DNA of 64,000 bases from G965247475 sp965247475. Its GTDB lineage: Bacteria; Chloroflexota; UBA11872. The stretch lies in NCBI GenBank assembly GCA_965247475.1, contig OZ252016.1, positions 124,001-188,000 on the forward strand. The letters run 5' to 3'. Positions 42,823 to 51,652 of the stretch are shown here, piece by piece (positions within the stretch are counted from its first letter, which is position 1; each line of letters starts with the position of its first letter). Under the pieces are notes generated by a model. That model ran no database searches, was not told where the DNA came from, and saw only the letters and a program-made list of their open reading frames with translations. The position numbers were made by a program, and so were the translations under genes.

Positions 42823-43892
42823 CCCGCCTCCGCGTCCTGCATCTCACGCCCACGTGGTTCGGGGATGAATCCGTCCGCGGCGGGGGCGAGCGCTACCCGC
42901 TCGAGCTCGCCCGCGCCATGTCGCGGCACACCGAGACCAGAGTGCTCTCGTTCGGCCGCCGTCCCGGTGTGCGAACGGCGGACGGTTTTCCCATTGAAGT
43001 TCGCCGCACCTGGCGGAACCTCCGCGGCCGGCCGAACGATCCGCTCGGCCCCAGCGTCCTCGGCCCGCTGCTGTGGGCCGATGTCATCCATTGCCACCAG
43101 GCCCGCGCCGGTCTCACCGGCCTCGCCACCGTGCTCGGGCGCGCGCTGCGCAAGCGCGTGTTCGTCACCGACCATGGCGGCGGCGGCGTGAATTGGGTCC
43201 GGCGTCTGCGCGTCGGCAAGTGGATCCACGCTCAGCTCGCCCAGAGCGAATTCGCCGCGCGATCCCTGCCCTACGTCGGCCGCCGCCTCGAGATCGTCTA
43301 CGCGGGAGTGGACGAGACCAAGTACAAGCCCGGGCCCGCGAAGGTCCCGGGACGCGTCGTCTACGTTGGGCGGCTCATGCCGCACAAGGGTGTCGAGCAC
43401 GCCATCCTCGGGTTGCCCGCGGGCGCCGCGCTGGAGATCTACGGCCGGCCCTACGACCGTGCCTACACCGATTTCCTGCGTGCGCAGGCCCGCGGCCGCC
43501 CCGTGACGCTCCACCATGACGCCTCCGACCAGGAGGTGATCGCGGCCCTCTCGTCGGCCGCCGCATTCGTCACGCCGTCGGTCTACGAGGACTACCAGGG
43601 ACGGCATCGCCACCTGCCCGAGCTCGTCGGCCTCGCGGCCATCGAGGCCATGGCCTGCGGCACGGCCGCGGTCGTGTCCAACGCGGGCGGACTGCCCGAG
43701 ATCATGGCCGGCCAAGCGGGCACCGTCGTGCCGCCGGCCGATCCGGACGCGCTGCGCCGGGCGCTCGAACCGCTCACGTCCTCGCCCGAGACCGCGCGGC
43801 GCCGCGGCGCCGCGGCGCGCCGGCACGTGCTCGAGAACTTCACCTGGCCCAAAGTGGCTGCCCGCTGCCTCGCCGCCTATCGCGCCGCATAG
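42819..43892 (+). CDS. Family 4 glycosyltransferase
   Basis: The GTG at 42819 overlaps the methyltransferase stop and gives 357 residues. The acceptor side has PTWFGDESVRGGGERYPLEL and DVIHCHQARAGLTGLA. The donor side has VVYVGRLMPHKGVEHAILG and SVYEDYQGRHRHLPELVGLA, then AIEAMACGTAAVVSN. In this enzyme the spacing between the two acidic residues of the donor motif is longer than usual because of an inserted segment. Specificity unknown. Confidence 0.88.
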   Translation: MTRLRVLHLTPTWFGDESVRGGGERYPLELARAMSRHTETRVLSFGRRPGVRTADGFPIEVRRTWRNLRGRPNDPLGPSVLGPLLWADVIHCHQARAGLTGLATVLGRALRKRVFVTDHGGGGVNWVRRLRVGKWIHAQLAQSEFAARSLPYVGRRLEIVYAGVDETKYKPGPAKVPGRVVYVGRLMPHKGVEHAILGLPAGAALEIYGRPYDRAYTDFLRAQARGRPVTLHHDASDQEVIAALSSAAAFVTPSVYEDYQGRHRHLPELVGLAAIEAMACGTAAVVSNAGGLPEIMAGQAGTVVPPADPDALRRALEPLTSSPETARRRGAAARRHVLENFTWPKVAARCLAAYRAA

Positions 43893-43921
43893 AATCGGAT
43901 AACCGAGTCCGGGCCGCGACC

Positions 43922-45142
43922 ATGCGCATCACGCTCCTGGCCGACACCTACCCGCCCGAGAATCGCGGCGGCGCAGGCGTCGTCGTCGAGCGGCTGGCCG
44001 GTGCGTTCGTTCGGCGCGGTCACGAGGTTTCGGTGCTCGCCACGTCGCGGCGCGCGGAATCGGATGTCGAGCAGGATGGCGTCCGCGTGCGGCGGCTCTG
44101 GTCGCGCTACCCGGAGCGATTCCGCAACACCGTGGCGATGGCGAATCCGCTCGTGCTCGCGGGCGTGCGCGACGCGCTCGAGGAGTTCCGCCCCGACGTC
44201 ATCCACGCGCACAACGTGCATCAGCATCTGTCGTTCGCCGCGCTCGGCGCCGCGCGCGAAACAGGTGCCCCGGTCGCCTATACGGCGCATGACTTTCTCC
44301 TGTTTTGCTGCATCAAGTTCATCTGCACCAACGGCGCCGTGGACTTCCGCCAGCGCTGGTTCAACTGCGCCAAGTGCCAGCGGTTTCGATGGAACCCGGC
44401 TCGCAACCCGGTGATCCGCGGCCGCATGGACAACGGTGTCGATCACCTGTTCGCGATCAGCCGGGCGCTCCAGACCGCCCTGCGCGCCAACGGCTACGGC
44501 GGCGCCGAGGTGATCTACAACGGCATCGATCCGGACTGGTGGTCGGCTGGCGACGGAGCGGCCTTCCGCGCCAAGTTCGATCTCGACGATGCGCCGCTGG
44601 TGCTGCTTGCCGCCCGCGTCAGTCGTGAGAAGGGCGCGGAGGCCGCGTTGCACGCCCTTGCGCGGGTGGTGCCGACCGGCGCGCGACTCGTCATCGCCGG
44701 TGAGAATCCCCGCTACGCGCCAAAGCTCAGGGCGATCGCCGCCGAGCTCGGCGTGGACGACCGGCTCGTCCTCCCCGGCTGGCTCGAGCGCGACGATCTG
44801 CGCGACGCATATCACGCCGCCGCCGTGACGGTTGCGCCGTCAACCTATCCGGACCCCTTCAACCTCACCCTCATCGAGTCCATGGCCGCGGGCACGCCGG
44901 TGATCGCTTCGGCGCTCGGCGCGGGACCGGAGGTCGTTCCCGACGGCGAGACGGGTCACGTCGTCCACCCCGACGACGCTGCCGCCTTCGCGGACCGGCT
45001 GGGCCTGCTGCTGGACGGCGGCGACCACGCTCGGCGGCTCTCCGCGGCCGGCCGGGAGCGGGTCGCGCGGCACTTCACGCTCGACCGGCAGGCCGACTTG
45101 ACGCTCTCCCGCTATGAGGCGCTGATCGCCGCGCAGGCATGA
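43922..45142 (+). CDS. Family 4 glycosyltransferase with Cys-rich loop
   Basis: The 406-residue protein begins RITLLADTYPPENRGGAGVV. Near residues 128-160 it has a Cys-rich insert (FCCIKFICTNG ... WFNCAKCQRF) with five cysteines, a feature found in a branch of GT4 enzymes that may bind zinc. Donor blocks are AARVSREKGAEAALHALARV, VIAGENPRYAPKL and DPFNLTLIESMAAGTPVIA, where Asp replaces the first Glu of the E-x7-E motif. It overlaps the next gene by four bases. Confidence 0.9.
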   Translation: MRITLLADTYPPENRGGAGVVVERLAGAFVRRGHEVSVLATSRRAESDVEQDGVRVRRLWSRYPERFRNTVAMANPLVLAGVRDALEEFRPDVIHAHNVHQHLSFAALGAARETGAPVAYTAHDFLLFCCIKFICTNGAVDFRQRWFNCAKCQRFRWNPARNPVIRGRMDNGVDHLFAISRALQTALRANGYGGAEVIYNGIDPDWWSAGDGAAFRAKFDLDDAPLVLLAARVSREKGAEAALHALARVVPTGARLVIAGENPRYAPKLRAIAAELGVDDRLVLPGWLERDDLRDAYHAAAVTVAPSTYPDPFNLTLIESMAAGTPVIASALGAGPEVVPDGETGHVVHPDDAAAFADRLGLLLDGGDHARRLSAAGRERVARHFTLDRQADLTLSRYEALIAAQA

Positions 45143-46272
45143 CGCGCCCGCCCCGCGTCCTGCACCTCATCACGTCGCTCGCGGTCGGCGGCGCGCAGCG
45201 GCACCTGCTTGACCTCCTGCCGGAGCTCGCGCCTCCCGAGAATCTGGAGCTCGTCTACTTCAAGGATCACGACCTCCGCCATGAGTTCGATCGCCGCGTC
45301 GCCGCCGTGCACCACGTCCCGATGGGCGGCGTCGCCGGTCCCGCTTGGCTCCCGCGGCTCGCCGCTGTGATCCGGTCCGGCGGCTACGACATCGTCCACA
45401 CCCATCTGCTGCGGGCCGATATCTACGGGGCGGCCGTCGCTCGCGTCGCCGGTGTCCGGTGCGTTGTGTCGACCAAGCACAACGTCGAGCGGCGGCTGGA
45501 CCGGCTCATCTGGCGGACCGTGCATCGCTGGGCCGCCCGCCGGATCGACCGGACGATCTGCATCTCCGGTGCGGTGCGGCAGTGGGCGGTTGAGACCGCC
45601 AGCGTCCGGCCCGACACCGCGACCGTCATCCCCTACGGCATCGATCCGGCCGGTTACCGCGGACTCGATCGGGCCGGCGCGCGCGCCGAGCTCGACCTCG
45701 AGCCGGATGCGCCCGTCGTCCTCTGCCTCGCCAGGCTCGATCCGCAGAAGAACCACGCGCTGTTGCTGCGCGCGTTCGCGCGTCTCAGCGGCGGCCGCCG
45801 CGGCGCGCGCCTGCTGCTCGCGGGCGGTCGCCAGCTCGGGTCGAGCGCCTACGAGCAGTCCCTCCACCGCCTGGCCGCGGAGCTCGGTGTCGCGGCGAGC
45901 GTGCGCTGGCTTGGCGTGCGCGACGACGTACCGCGGCTGCTCGCAGCTTCCGATGTCGTAGCGCTTCCCTCGAACTGGGAGGGCTTCGGCCTGGCGCTGC
46001 TCGAAGCCATGGCCGCCGGCAAGCCGGTCGTGGCCACGCGCGTCGGCGGCGTGCCCGAGGTTGCCGACGACGGCAAGACCGGCGTCCTGGTCCCTGCCGG
46101 CGACGCGGACGCCTTCCACCGCGCGCTCGCTCGAATCCTGGACGATCCGGCGCACGCTGCCGCGCTGGGCGCGGCGGGCGCCGAGCGGGCCGATCGCGAA
46201 TTCTCGCTCGAACGCATGCGGACGCGTACCCGCGACCTCTACGCTGCGCTGCTGCAAACCGCGCCCTCCTGA
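45139..46272 (+). CDS. Family 4 glycosyltransferase
   Basis: The 377-residue protein starts in the ATGA overlap. It reads VLHLITSLAVGGAQRHLLDL, typical of the WcaL/Epsf type, then YDIVHTHLLRADIYGAAVA, CISGAVRQWAVE, LARLDPQKNHALLLRAFARL and EGFGLALLEAMAAGKPVVA with a complete E-x7-E. It is the last gene before a clear -10 promoter at 46293, so it probably ends a transcription unit. Confidence 0.92.
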   Translation: MTRPPRVLHLITSLAVGGAQRHLLDLLPELAPPENLELVYFKDHDLRHEFDRRVAAVHHVPMGGVAGPAWLPRLAAVIRSGGYDIVHTHLLRADIYGAAVARVAGVRCVVSTKHNVERRLDRLIWRTVHRWAARRIDRTICISGAVRQWAVETASVRPDTATVIPYGIDPAGYRGLDRAGARAELDLEPDAPVVLCLARLDPQKNHALLLRAFARLSGGRRGARLLLAGGRQLGSSAYEQSLHRLAAELGVAASVRWLGVRDDVPRLLAASDVVALPSNWEGFGLALLEAMAAGKPVVATRVGGVPEVADDGKTGVLVPAGDADAFHRALARILDDPAHAAALGAAGAERADREFSLERMRTRTRDLYAALLQTAPS

Positions 46273-46292
46273 GCCGAGCTGTCCCCCACGGC

Positions 46293-46298
46293 TATAAT
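46293..46298 (+). promoter_or_regulatory. Promoter -10 (TATAAT) before the epimerase gene
   Basis: A perfect TATAAT stands in otherwise GC-rich sequence 48 bases before the ATG at 46346. The -35 is poor. It probably gives the last three genes of the glycan locus, including the chain-initiating transferase, their own expression. Confidence 0.5.
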
Positions 46299-46345
46299 CC
46301 GCCTGCGGCGCGCGATCGGCGCGCTGTCTTCGCGCTGAGCGAGTG

Positions 46346-47320
46346 ATGCCGGAGGCCGGTCCAAAGCCGGTGAGCGTCGTGACCGGGGCCGCCGGATTCA
46401 TCGCTTCCCACCTGTGTGAAGCGCTGCTTGCCCGTGGGCACCACGTCATCGGCATCGATGGCTTCACCGACTCCTACGCCGCCGCTCAGAAACGCGCGAA
46501 CGCCGAGATGCTGGTCCGCTGTCCCGACTTCGAGCTGATCGAAGGACACCTCACCGAGCTCGACCTGCCTCCGATCCTCAACCGCGCCCGCTATCTGTTC
46601 CATCTGGCGGCCCGCGCGGGCGTGCGCGAGGGGTGGAGGCCCGAAATCTATGCGCGCTTCATTCGGGACAACTCGCTCTCCACCCAGCGGCTTGCCGACG
46701 CGGCGCTCCAAGCCGATTTGGAGCTGTTCAGCTTTGCTTCCACGTCATCGATTTACGGATTCGATCCATCGTTGCCCACGCTGGAGGATCACGCTCACAA
46801 CCCGCTCTCGTTCTACGCCATGACCAAGGTGCTGGACGAGCACTTGCTCATGGCCTACCACCGGCTCTTCGGCCTGCCCGTCGTTGTGCTGCGCTACTAC
46901 ACCCTGTTTGGACCGCGACAGCGGCCGGACATGCTGGCGCACATCGCCCTCAAGGCGATCGCCACGGGCGAGCCGCTGACGATCTTCGGCGATGGCGAGC
47001 AAACCCGTGAGCTCACCTACGTGATGGATGCGGTCGAGGCACAGGTCCGTGTGCTCGATGTCCTTCCACTCGGGGAAGCCTTCAATATCGGCAGCGGGCC
47101 GTGCGTCTCGATCAACGAGTTCGTGGCCGAGATGGAAGCGGTCGTCGGCCGGCCGGCCAACCGCGTCCACGCCCCCCGCGATCCCGCCGATCAGCTGCAT
47201 AGCCAGGCCGACATCGGCAAGGCTCGGCGGATTCTCGGTTTCGATCCGAACACATCGGTGCGCGAGGGCCTGGAGGCCGAATACGCGTGGCTGCGCGAGA
47301 ACGTGCTGGCGACTCCCTGA
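46346..47320 (+). CDS. NAD-dependent nucleotide-sugar epimerase/dehydratase
   Basis: The 324-residue protein is an extended short-chain dehydrogenase. GAAGFIASH is the NAD-binding glycine motif, FASTSSIYG and YAMTK supply the Ser/Tyr/Lys catalytic residues, and VVVLRYYTLFGPRQRPDM is the typical epimerase block. Resemblance is to UDP-glucose/UDP-glucuronate 4-epimerases; the exact substrate is unknown. Start ATG 46346 is preferred over the adjacent GTG at 46343. The next gene begins inside its last 34 bases. Confidence 0.9.
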   Translation: MPEAGPKPVSVVTGAAGFIASHLCEALLARGHHVIGIDGFTDSYAAAQKRANAEMLVRCPDFELIEGHLTELDLPPILNRARYLFHLAARAGVREGWRPEIYARFIRDNSLSTQRLADAALQADLELFSFASTSSIYGFDPSLPTLEDHAHNPLSFYAMTKVLDEHLLMAYHRLFGLPVVVLRYYTLFGPRQRPDMLAHIALKAIATGEPLTIFGDGEQTRELTYVMDAVEAQVRVLDVLPLGEAFNIGSGPCVSINEFVAEMEAVVGRPANRVHAPRDPADQLHSQADIGKARRILGFDPNTSVREGLEAEYAWLRENVLATP

Positions 47321-48474
47321 CCGAGCGCGACCGCCCGATTCGCGTGCTCCAGATCATGGAGGCCACGATCGGCGGCACCAAGCGGCACCTTTTTGATCTG
47401 GTCACCGGCCTCGATCAGGCGGAGTTCTCGGTGGATGTCGCCTGCCCCACGGTGCGCTCCGAGGCCCGCGGCGACGTCTCGTTCGTCGAAGATCTTCAGG
47501 GGGCCGGCGCGTCGGTCCGTCTCGTCCCGATGGTCCGCGCGATCCACCCGCTGGCGGATGCGTGCACGACCGCCGCGCTGGCGCGGCTCATCTGGTCCGG
47601 ACGCTACGACCTGGTGCATACCCACAGCACCAAGGCTGGCCTCACCGGGCGGCTTGCGGCGGCTTCCCGGCCCACCATGCCGCTCGTCCACACGCCGCAC
47701 GGCTTCTACTACTTGAACTTCGAGTCCCGCGCGAGGCGCGGCCTGTTTCGCCTGATCGAGCGCGCGCTCACCGTCCGCACCTCCGTGGTGATCACCCTCT
47801 CCGACAGCGAGAGGACCGAGGCGGAGTCACTGCTGCCGGCCTCCAAGATCCGGCTCGTGCCCAACAGCTTCGACGCGTTCGAGCCGCTTTCGCGCGACGA
47901 GGCCCGTGCGCGCCTGCGTCTGCCGCGCGACGTTCCGATCGTCGGTACCACGACCCGCTTCACGCAGCAAAAGTCGCCCTTCGACATCGTCGAGGCATTC
48001 GCGGAGATACATCGCGCCCGGCCCGATGCGCGGTTCCTCTGGATCAACGACGGGGAGCTGCGCGAAGAGGTCGAGCGCCGCCTTGAATCGCGCCGACTGC
48101 TTGAAGTCACCGCACGGCCCGGCTACCTCGCCGACGCCCGCCGCTACCTGCCCGCCATGGATGTCGTGCTGCACCTCGCGCGCTGGGAGGGCGTGCCGTA
48201 CTCGGTGATGGAGGCCATGACGGCGCGCGTGCCGGTCGTCGGTGCGCGTGCGATCGGTACGATCGACTTGATCGATCACGAGGCCACCGGACTGCTTGTC
48301 GATCCAGGCGATGGTCCGGCGGCCGGGCGGGCGGCCCTGCGGCTGTTGACACGGCCAGATCTCGCGCGCACGATTTCTCGGGCCGCTTGTGCGGCGGTCC
48401 GGGCGCGGCACGGAAGCGCCGCGATGGTGCGCGCCACGGAAGACATCTATCGCGAACTGATGCGAACCGGCTGA
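47287..48474 (+). CDS. Family 4 glycosyltransferase
   Basis: The 395-residue GT-B enzyme has RVLQIMEATIGGTKRHLFDL, LVHTHSTKAGLTGRLAA, VHTPHGFYYLNFESRARR and EGVPYSVMEAMTARVPVVG with a complete E-x7-E. The block HTHSTKAGxLGR is characteristic of EpsD/PglA-like enzymes. The GTG start overlaps the epimerase gene by 34 bases; a start a few codons later is possible. It is followed one base later by the transferase gene that likely initiates chain synthesis. Confidence 0.9.
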   Translation: MAARERAGDSLTERDRPIRVLQIMEATIGGTKRHLFDLVTGLDQAEFSVDVACPTVRSEARGDVSFVEDLQGAGASVRLVPMVRAIHPLADACTTAALARLIWSGRYDLVHTHSTKAGLTGRLAAASRPTMPLVHTPHGFYYLNFESRARRGLFRLIERALTVRTSVVITLSDSERTEAESLLPASKIRLVPNSFDAFEPLSRDEARARLRLPRDVPIVGTTTRFTQQKSPFDIVEAFAEIHRARPDARFLWINDGELREEVERRLESRRLLEVTARPGYLADARRYLPAMDVVLHLARWEGVPYSVMEAMTARVPVVGARAIGTIDLIDHEATGLLVDPGDGPAAGRAALRLLTRPDLARTISRAACAAVRARHGSAAMVRATEDIYRELMRTG

Positions 48475-48475
48475 C

Positions 48476-49891
48476 GTGGCTACCCGAACCCGGGGCTACG
48501 GCTACTTTCTGGCCGCGGCCGACATTGCGCTCACGCTGCTGGCGCTGTACCTCGCCGACCTGATTCGTCACACCGTGCCTATCGGGTTTGGCGGTGCGCA
48601 GAATCTGGACTGGCTGACCGCGCGCGAGTATCTGATCGTGGCGGTCGTCTGGGCGTTCTTCCTTCGCTTCGCCAAGGTCTACGACCATCGCCGCGTCTTG
48701 CACGTGGTGGGCGAGTCCCGCGCGCTGGTTGCCGGTGTCCTGATCGCCACCGGCGCGCTGTTCGCCGCCTTCTTCATCCTAAAAGTCGAATTCCTCTCGC
48801 GAATGCTCTTTGTTTACTTCGTCCTGATCGACCTCGCGTTGCTCGTGAACGTCCGCTGGCTGCTCAAACTGGCCGTCCGGCGCAGTCGCCTGGCCGCCAC
48901 CAACCTGCGTCGCGTGTTGATCGTCGGCGCCGGGCCGGTTGGCGATCGCCTGTCGCAAATGATCATCGAACGGCCGTGGTCTGGCTATCGCGTTGTTGGC
49001 TTCGTGGACGACCGCCCGGACCTCGAAGGCGGGGAGATCAATGGCCGCTCGGTCCTCGGGACGTGCGACGACCTGCCCGATGTGATCGCGCGCCGCAAGG
49101 TGGACGAGGTGCTCGTCGCGCTGCCCATGCGCGCGCACGGTCGGATCCGGCAGATCGTGCAGGACCTCGAGGAGATGCACGTCCGCATTCGCCTGGTGCC
49201 GGATGTTTTCTCGATGGTTCGTGGGCGCGCCGCCGCCGACGACATGTGGGGGATCCCGCTCATCAGCGTCCGCGCGCCGGTCATCACCGGCTTCGACCGC
49301 GTCGTCAAGCGCGTGTTCGACCTGGCGCTCGCCACGCTCACGCTCATCGTGATGGCGCCGGTCATGGCCGTGGTGGCCGTGGCCGTTTACCTCGAGACCG
49401 GCCTCCCGGTGATCTTTGCCCAGCGGCGGGTGGGCGAGAACGGTCGCCTCTTCACCATCTACAAGTTCCGCACCATGCGGCCCTCGGCGGACCGCGCCGG
49501 CGACGGTGCGAATCGCAAGGAATCTGGGACCGGGGACGGATACAAGCCATCGCGGGACCCGCGCGTCACTCGGGTCGGCCGCTTTCTACGCCGAACCAGC
49601 CTGGACGAGCTGCCGCAGCTGCTCAACGTCCTCAAGGGTGAGATGAGCCTGGTCGGCCCGCGTCCGGAGCTGCCCTGGGTGGTCGCTAAGTACGAGAGCT
49701 GGCAGCGTCAACGCCTCTCGGTGCTTCCGGGCATGACCGGATGGTGGCAGGTCAACGGACGGGGCCAATTGCCGCTCCGCGACAACGTCGAGTACGACCT
49801 CCACTACATCCAGAACTACTCGCCGCTGCTCGACGTCGCCATCCTGCTGCGCACGCTCTGGGTGGTTGTGCGCGGCCAGGGCGCCTACTAG
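48476..49891 (+). CDS. Polyprenyl-phosphate hexose-1-phosphate transferase (WbaP/EpsL-like)
   Basis: This enzyme starts glycan synthesis by moving a hexose-1-phosphate to the polyprenyl carrier. The 471 residues comprise four to five N-terminal membrane helices, a Rossmann-like CoA-binding-type domain (VLIVGAGPVGDRLSQMI, VGFVDDRP), a further helix near 280 and the bacterial sugar transferase domain. The latter has YKFRTMRP, RRTSLDELPQLLNVLKGEMS, LVGPRPELP and PGMTGWWQVNGRG. Start is a GTG. As the last gene of the locus it is well placed to feed the flippase or the ABC exporter. The C-terminal LDVAILLRTLWVVVRGQGAY is the usual end. Confidence 0.95.
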   Translation: MATRTRGYGYFLAAADIALTLLALYLADLIRHTVPIGFGGAQNLDWLTAREYLIVAVVWAFFLRFAKVYDHRRVLHVVGESRALVAGVLIATGALFAAFFILKVEFLSRMLFVYFVLIDLALLVNVRWLLKLAVRRSRLAATNLRRVLIVGAGPVGDRLSQMIIERPWSGYRVVGFVDDRPDLEGGEINGRSVLGTCDDLPDVIARRKVDEVLVALPMRAHGRIRQIVQDLEEMHVRIRLVPDVFSMVRGRAAADDMWGIPLISVRAPVITGFDRVVKRVFDLALATLTLIVMAPVMAVVAVAVYLETGLPVIFAQRRVGENGRLFTIYKFRTMRPSADRAGDGANRKESGTGDGYKPSRDPRVTRVGRFLRRTSLDELPQLLNVLKGEMSLVGPRPELPWVVAKYESWQRQRLSVLPGMTGWWQVNGRGQLPLRDNVEYDLHYIQNYSPLLDVAILLRTLWVVVRGQGAY

Positions 49892-49929
49892 CGGCGAAAG
49901 CCCGAGCGCGGCTCCGCGCCTCCCTCATG

Positions 49930-50031
49930 TCATTCGAGGCGCAGCCGAGGAATCTCAGGGCCGCCGGACCGTCGTAGGCCCGCCCCTCACCGTGCGTCGC
50001 GAGGTGGCCCGACCTTCACGTCGGGACGTCC
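49930..50031 (+). repeat. Interspersed repeat pair, A unit plus family C hairpin
   Basis: A unit A starts TCATTCGAGGCGCAGCCGAG (49930) and ends GGAATCTC near 49956, followed by the linker with GCCGCCGGACCG. A family C hairpin follows at 50003-50031 (GGTGG, CCCGACC, TTCA, CGTCGGG, one mismatch). The almost identical pair appears in the opposite order near 52.9 kb. Confidence 0.75.
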
Positions 50032-50128
50032 CTATCAGGCGGTGTCCTTCCTCTGTGTTTCGCTGGCGCGGGGCCTGCGAGGGTCCCCGACGTCTCACGG
50101 CGGCGACTTAGTCAGTCAGCCGCCGCCC

Positions 50129-51514
50129 CTACTCCAGCGTCTCCAGACTCTCCGCGATCGCCGCGTCCAGGATCTCCGCCATTTCGTCGATCTCCTCGTC
50201 GGTCGAGGTCAGGGGCGGCGCCAGCCCCGTGTAGTGGTCCGCGAGCCTGGCGATCAGGCCGCCTTCCTTGGCGGCCTTGTACACCGTGCGCGCGAACGAC
50301 TGTTCCGGCGGGAATCGCTCGCGCGTCTGCCGATCCTTCACAAACTCCAGGCTGTGCATCAGCCCGTGGCCGGAGACATGCCCGATCACCTCGTGGCGCG
50401 TCGCCATATCGTCCATATGCGCGCGCAGCCGTGCGCCCTTGCGCCGCGCGTCGTCCAGAAACCCGTCGGCCATGATCTGCTCGACCGATGCCAGCCCGGC
50501 CGCGCACGCCACCGGGTTTCCCGCGTACGTGTGACCGGCGTTGAAGTGCAGGTTGTCCGAGCGCTCGCCCCAGAACGCCTGGGCGATCTCGTCGGTAACG
50601 ATCACGGCCGCCAGCGGCGCGTAGCCGCCGCTGAGCCCTTTCCCCATGCTCAGCATGTCCGGCACGACGCCGTAGACGTCGGCGCCGAACCGCTCACCCA
50701 GCCGCCCGAACCCGGTGATGATCTCGTCCAGAATCAGCAACACCCCGTGCCGGTCGCAGATGTCGCGCAGGATCTTGAAGTACTCGGGCGGCGCCGCGAC
50801 GAACCCGTCGGACGAGAAGATCACCGGCTCCGCGATCAGCGCCGCGACGGTCTCCGGGCCCTCGCTGAGGATCACCTCCTCCACGACCTCCGCGCACAGG
50901 ACGCCGCAATCGGGATACGTCAGCTTGAACGGGCACTGGTAGCACTCCGGCGGGTGAACGTGCACGAAGCCTGTGGGGAACGGCTCGAACCGCTGCTTGC
51001 GGCTAGCGCCGCCGCTGGCCGCCAGCGCGCCCAGCGTCGCGCCGTGATACGACTTGTACCGCGAGATCACTTTGTATCGATCCGGGCTGCCGCTCTGCCG
51101 GTGGTACTGGCGGGCGAGCTTGATGGCCGCCTCGTTCGCCTCCGACCCGCCGCTGAAGAACTTCACCGTCGTCAGCCCGGGCGGCGTGATCTTGGCCAGT
51201 CGCTCCGCCAGTTCCAGCTCCGGCTCGTTGGCGCCCTGCACCGGCAGGGTCAGCGCGATTCGCTCCAGTTGGGCGGCCATGGCGTCGATGATTGGACGGT
51301 TCCCGTGACCCAGCTGCACCGCCGCGATGCCCGCGATCCCGTCGATGTACCACCGGTCGTCCTGGTCGCGCACGCGCACCCCGTCGCCCTCCACGATCAC
51401 CAGCGGGTCGTCGATGAACGCCTTCATCTGATTGAAGTCGATCATGATGTGGCGCAGACCCGGGTATCGGTCGGTGACCGATCCGGTCGCTCGTCTGGTT
51501 GGGCTCTTCACCAC
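50129..51514 (-). CDS. Class III aminotransferase (PLP)
   Basis: The 461-residue protein is an omega-amino-acid/4-aminobutyrate-type aminotransferase. FSGGSEANEAAIKLARQYH binds the phosphate, SYHGATLGA and VIFSSDGFVAAP are conserved, ILDEIITGFGR provides the Asp that pairs with the cofactor nitrogen, and DMLSMGKGLSGGYAPLAAV contains the PLP lysine. The insert CYQCPFKLTYPDCG is Cys-rich. The substrate (beta-alanine, taurine, glutamate semialdehyde and others) cannot be told. It begins at a GTG; a shorter form from ATG 51445 is possible. It is divergent from the LanC-like gene. Confidence 0.9.
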   Translation of the reverse strand: MVKSPTRRATGSVTDRYPGLRHIMIDFNQMKAFIDDPLVIVEGDGVRVRDQDDRWYIDGIAGIAAVQLGHGNRPIIDAMAAQLERIALTLPVQGANEPELELAERLAKITPPGLTTVKFFSGGSEANEAAIKLARQYHRQSGSPDRYKVISRYKSYHGATLGALAASGGASRKQRFEPFPTGFVHVHPPECYQCPFKLTYPDCGVLCAEVVEEVILSEGPETVAALIAEPVIFSSDGFVAAPPEYFKILRDICDRHGVLLILDEIITGFGRLGERFGADVYGVVPDMLSMGKGLSGGYAPLAAVIVTDEIAQAFWGERSDNLHFNAGHTYAGNPVACAAGLASVEQIMADGFLDDARRKGARLRAHMDDMATRHEVIGHVSGHGLMHSLEFVKDRQTRERFPPEQSFARTVYKAAKEGGLIARLADHYTGLAPPLTSTDEEIDEMAEILDAAIAESLETLE

Positions 51515-51652
51515 TCGCTCCAGTGAGAGACAGGGGCATTGGACAGAAGCCTACGTGCCGGCGCTCGGCTTGTCCCTCGCAGGCGTCGCGGCGCGCTAAG
51601 GTGACCGCGCGAGCTTTCCCGGAGTTGGCCGCGGGCGGCGCGGCCGCAGCCG

